This document shows positions 5,913-6,507 of a DNA stretch of 6,507 nt, piece by piece (position 1 is the stretch's first letter; each line of letters starts with the position of its first letter). Position numbers and translations under genes: made by a program. The stretch lies in assembly GCA_025352865.1 (NCBI GenBank), contig JANXSB010000452.1, positions 1 to 6,507 of the forward strand, in the 5' to 3' direction. The notes under the pieces were generated by a model. The model ran no database searches and had not been told where the DNA came from. It saw only the letters and a program-made list of their open reading frames with translations. Source of the stretch: Chthoniobacter sp. Its GTDB lineage: Bacteria; Verrucomicrobiota; Verrucomicrobiia; Chthoniobacterales; Chthoniobacteraceae.

Positions 5913-6507
5913 ATGGACAGCCCCTTGGAGACGGCGCACGCCCGCGTCTGCGAACTCATCGCGCACTTCGCCGCGCATGAGGCGCACTACCTCTCGCCGG
6001 GCTATCAGGAGGCCGAGGCGCGCAAGGATTTCATCGACCCGCTGCTCATCGCGCTCGGCTGGGATGTGAACCACGAGCGCGAGAAAAACCCCTTCGAGCA
6101 GGAGGTCAAAGTCGAGCGCGGCGTCGCCGTGGCGAACGCGCAGAAGCGCGCCGACTACGCCTTTTATCTCCAGCCGAACTACCGCGACGTGCGCTTTTTC
6201 GTGGAGGCGAAAAAGCCGTCCGTCGTCCTCGCCACGGATCGCGACGCGCACTGGCAGACCATCCGCTACGGCTCGTGCGCGCAGACGCCGCTCGCGCTGC
6301 TCACCGACTTTCAGGAGCTGCACGTCCTCGACTGCCGCCTGCCCGCGGACATCGACACCGCGCTCGCCTGCGTCCATCGCAAATACCACTACCGCGAACT
6401 GCTGGACCCCGCGCGCTTCGCCGAGCTTTACTGGCTCTTCTCGCGCGAGGCGTTGGCCAGCGGCGCGCACGATCGCTACGTCGCCGCGCTCAAAAAACCG
6501 CGCGGCG
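5913..6507 (+). CDS. Type IIG (Eco57I/MmeI-like) restriction enzyme-methylase, N-terminal nuclease part, C-terminus missing
   Basis: The first 198 codons of a longer protein, open at the right edge. The opening YQEAEARKDFIDPLLIALGW (31-50) is typical of the N-terminus of single-chain restriction-methylase enzymes. A PD-(D/E)xK-type nuclease signature follows: Asp81 in KRADYAFYL and E98-x-K100 in FFVEAKKPSV. The later phrases LLTDFQELHVLDCRL (129-143) and ELYWLFSREALASG (171-184) are the usual link between nuclease and methylase parts in this family. Such proteins are commonly about 900-1100 residues, with an N6-adenine methylase carrying NPPY and a target-recognition domain, none of which lies in this window. 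The alternatives are an HsdR-like type I subunit or a stand-alone nuclease of the same fold. No in-frame ATG, GTG or TTG lies between the kinase stop and the ATG at 5913, which fixes the start; no Shine-Dalgarno sequence is evident. It follows the kinase by 52 bp on the same strand. Confidence 0.85.
   Translation, partial: MDSPLETAHARVCELIAHFAAHEAHYLSPGYQEAEARKDFIDPLLIALGWDVNHEREKNPFEQEVKVERGVAVANAQKRADYAFYLQPNYRDVRFFVEAKKPSVVLATDRDAHWQTIRYGSCAQTPLALLTDFQELHVLDCRLPADIDTALACVHRKYHYRELLDPARFAELYWLFSREALASGAHDRYVAALKKPRG

Noticed and set aside
4529..5959. A 476-codon minus-strand open frame opposite the propeller region
   Set aside because: It is the same kind of antisense shadow of high-GC coding DNA. 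It also runs across the start of the restriction gene, and no family motif is visible.

Overview
The window is GC-rich, densely coding chromosomal DNA, most likely from the Verrucomicrobiota or at least the PVC group. The evidence is a large membrane serine/threonine kinase whose DFG motif reads DWG and which carries an N-terminal zinc ribbon and a C-terminal WD40-type region. That architecture, and the wording of its catalytic loop, is characteristic of Verrucomicrobiota. The intergenic palindromes built on an AAGCTGGAGCTT core also fit. The phylum call is an inference from recognised protein style, not from a search.

Layout from left to right: (1) On the minus strand, the first 334 codons of the universal translation-associated ATPase YchF, cut by the left edge. 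(2) A 258-bp spacer packed with short repeats: a degenerate 8-bp tandem and four small palindromes, of which the first and last are inverted copies of the same 26-bp element. (3) On the minus strand, a small protein with a C4 zinc ribbon and a TM2-like hydrophobic domain. (4) A 94-bp divergent intergenic region. (5) On the plus strand, a NIF3/DUF34 (YbgI-type) dinuclear metal protein with all expected metal ligands. (6) A 66-bp gap with a possible promoter, then a 1099-residue zinc ribbon/kinase/transmembrane/beta-propeller protein with all catalytic residues and a long activation-segment insertion. (7) A 52-bp gap, then the first 198 codons of a protein that looks like the nuclease end of a type IIG (Eco57I/MmeI-like) restriction enzyme-methyltransferase, cut by the right edge.

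The left half is housekeeping (YchF, NIF3) and the right half becomes accessory (signalling kinase, then restriction-modification). The last three genes are co-directional with short gaps, but nothing in the sequence proves that they act together. The kinase is probably an inner-membrane receptor: cytoplasmic zinc ribbon and kinase, one transmembrane helix, then a coiled-coil-like stalk and two beta-propellers outside the cytoplasm. The restriction gene may be a single-polypeptide defence enzyme whose methylase and specificity parts lie beyond the window. I see no tRNA, rRNA, CRISPR array, transposase or convincing intrinsic terminator.
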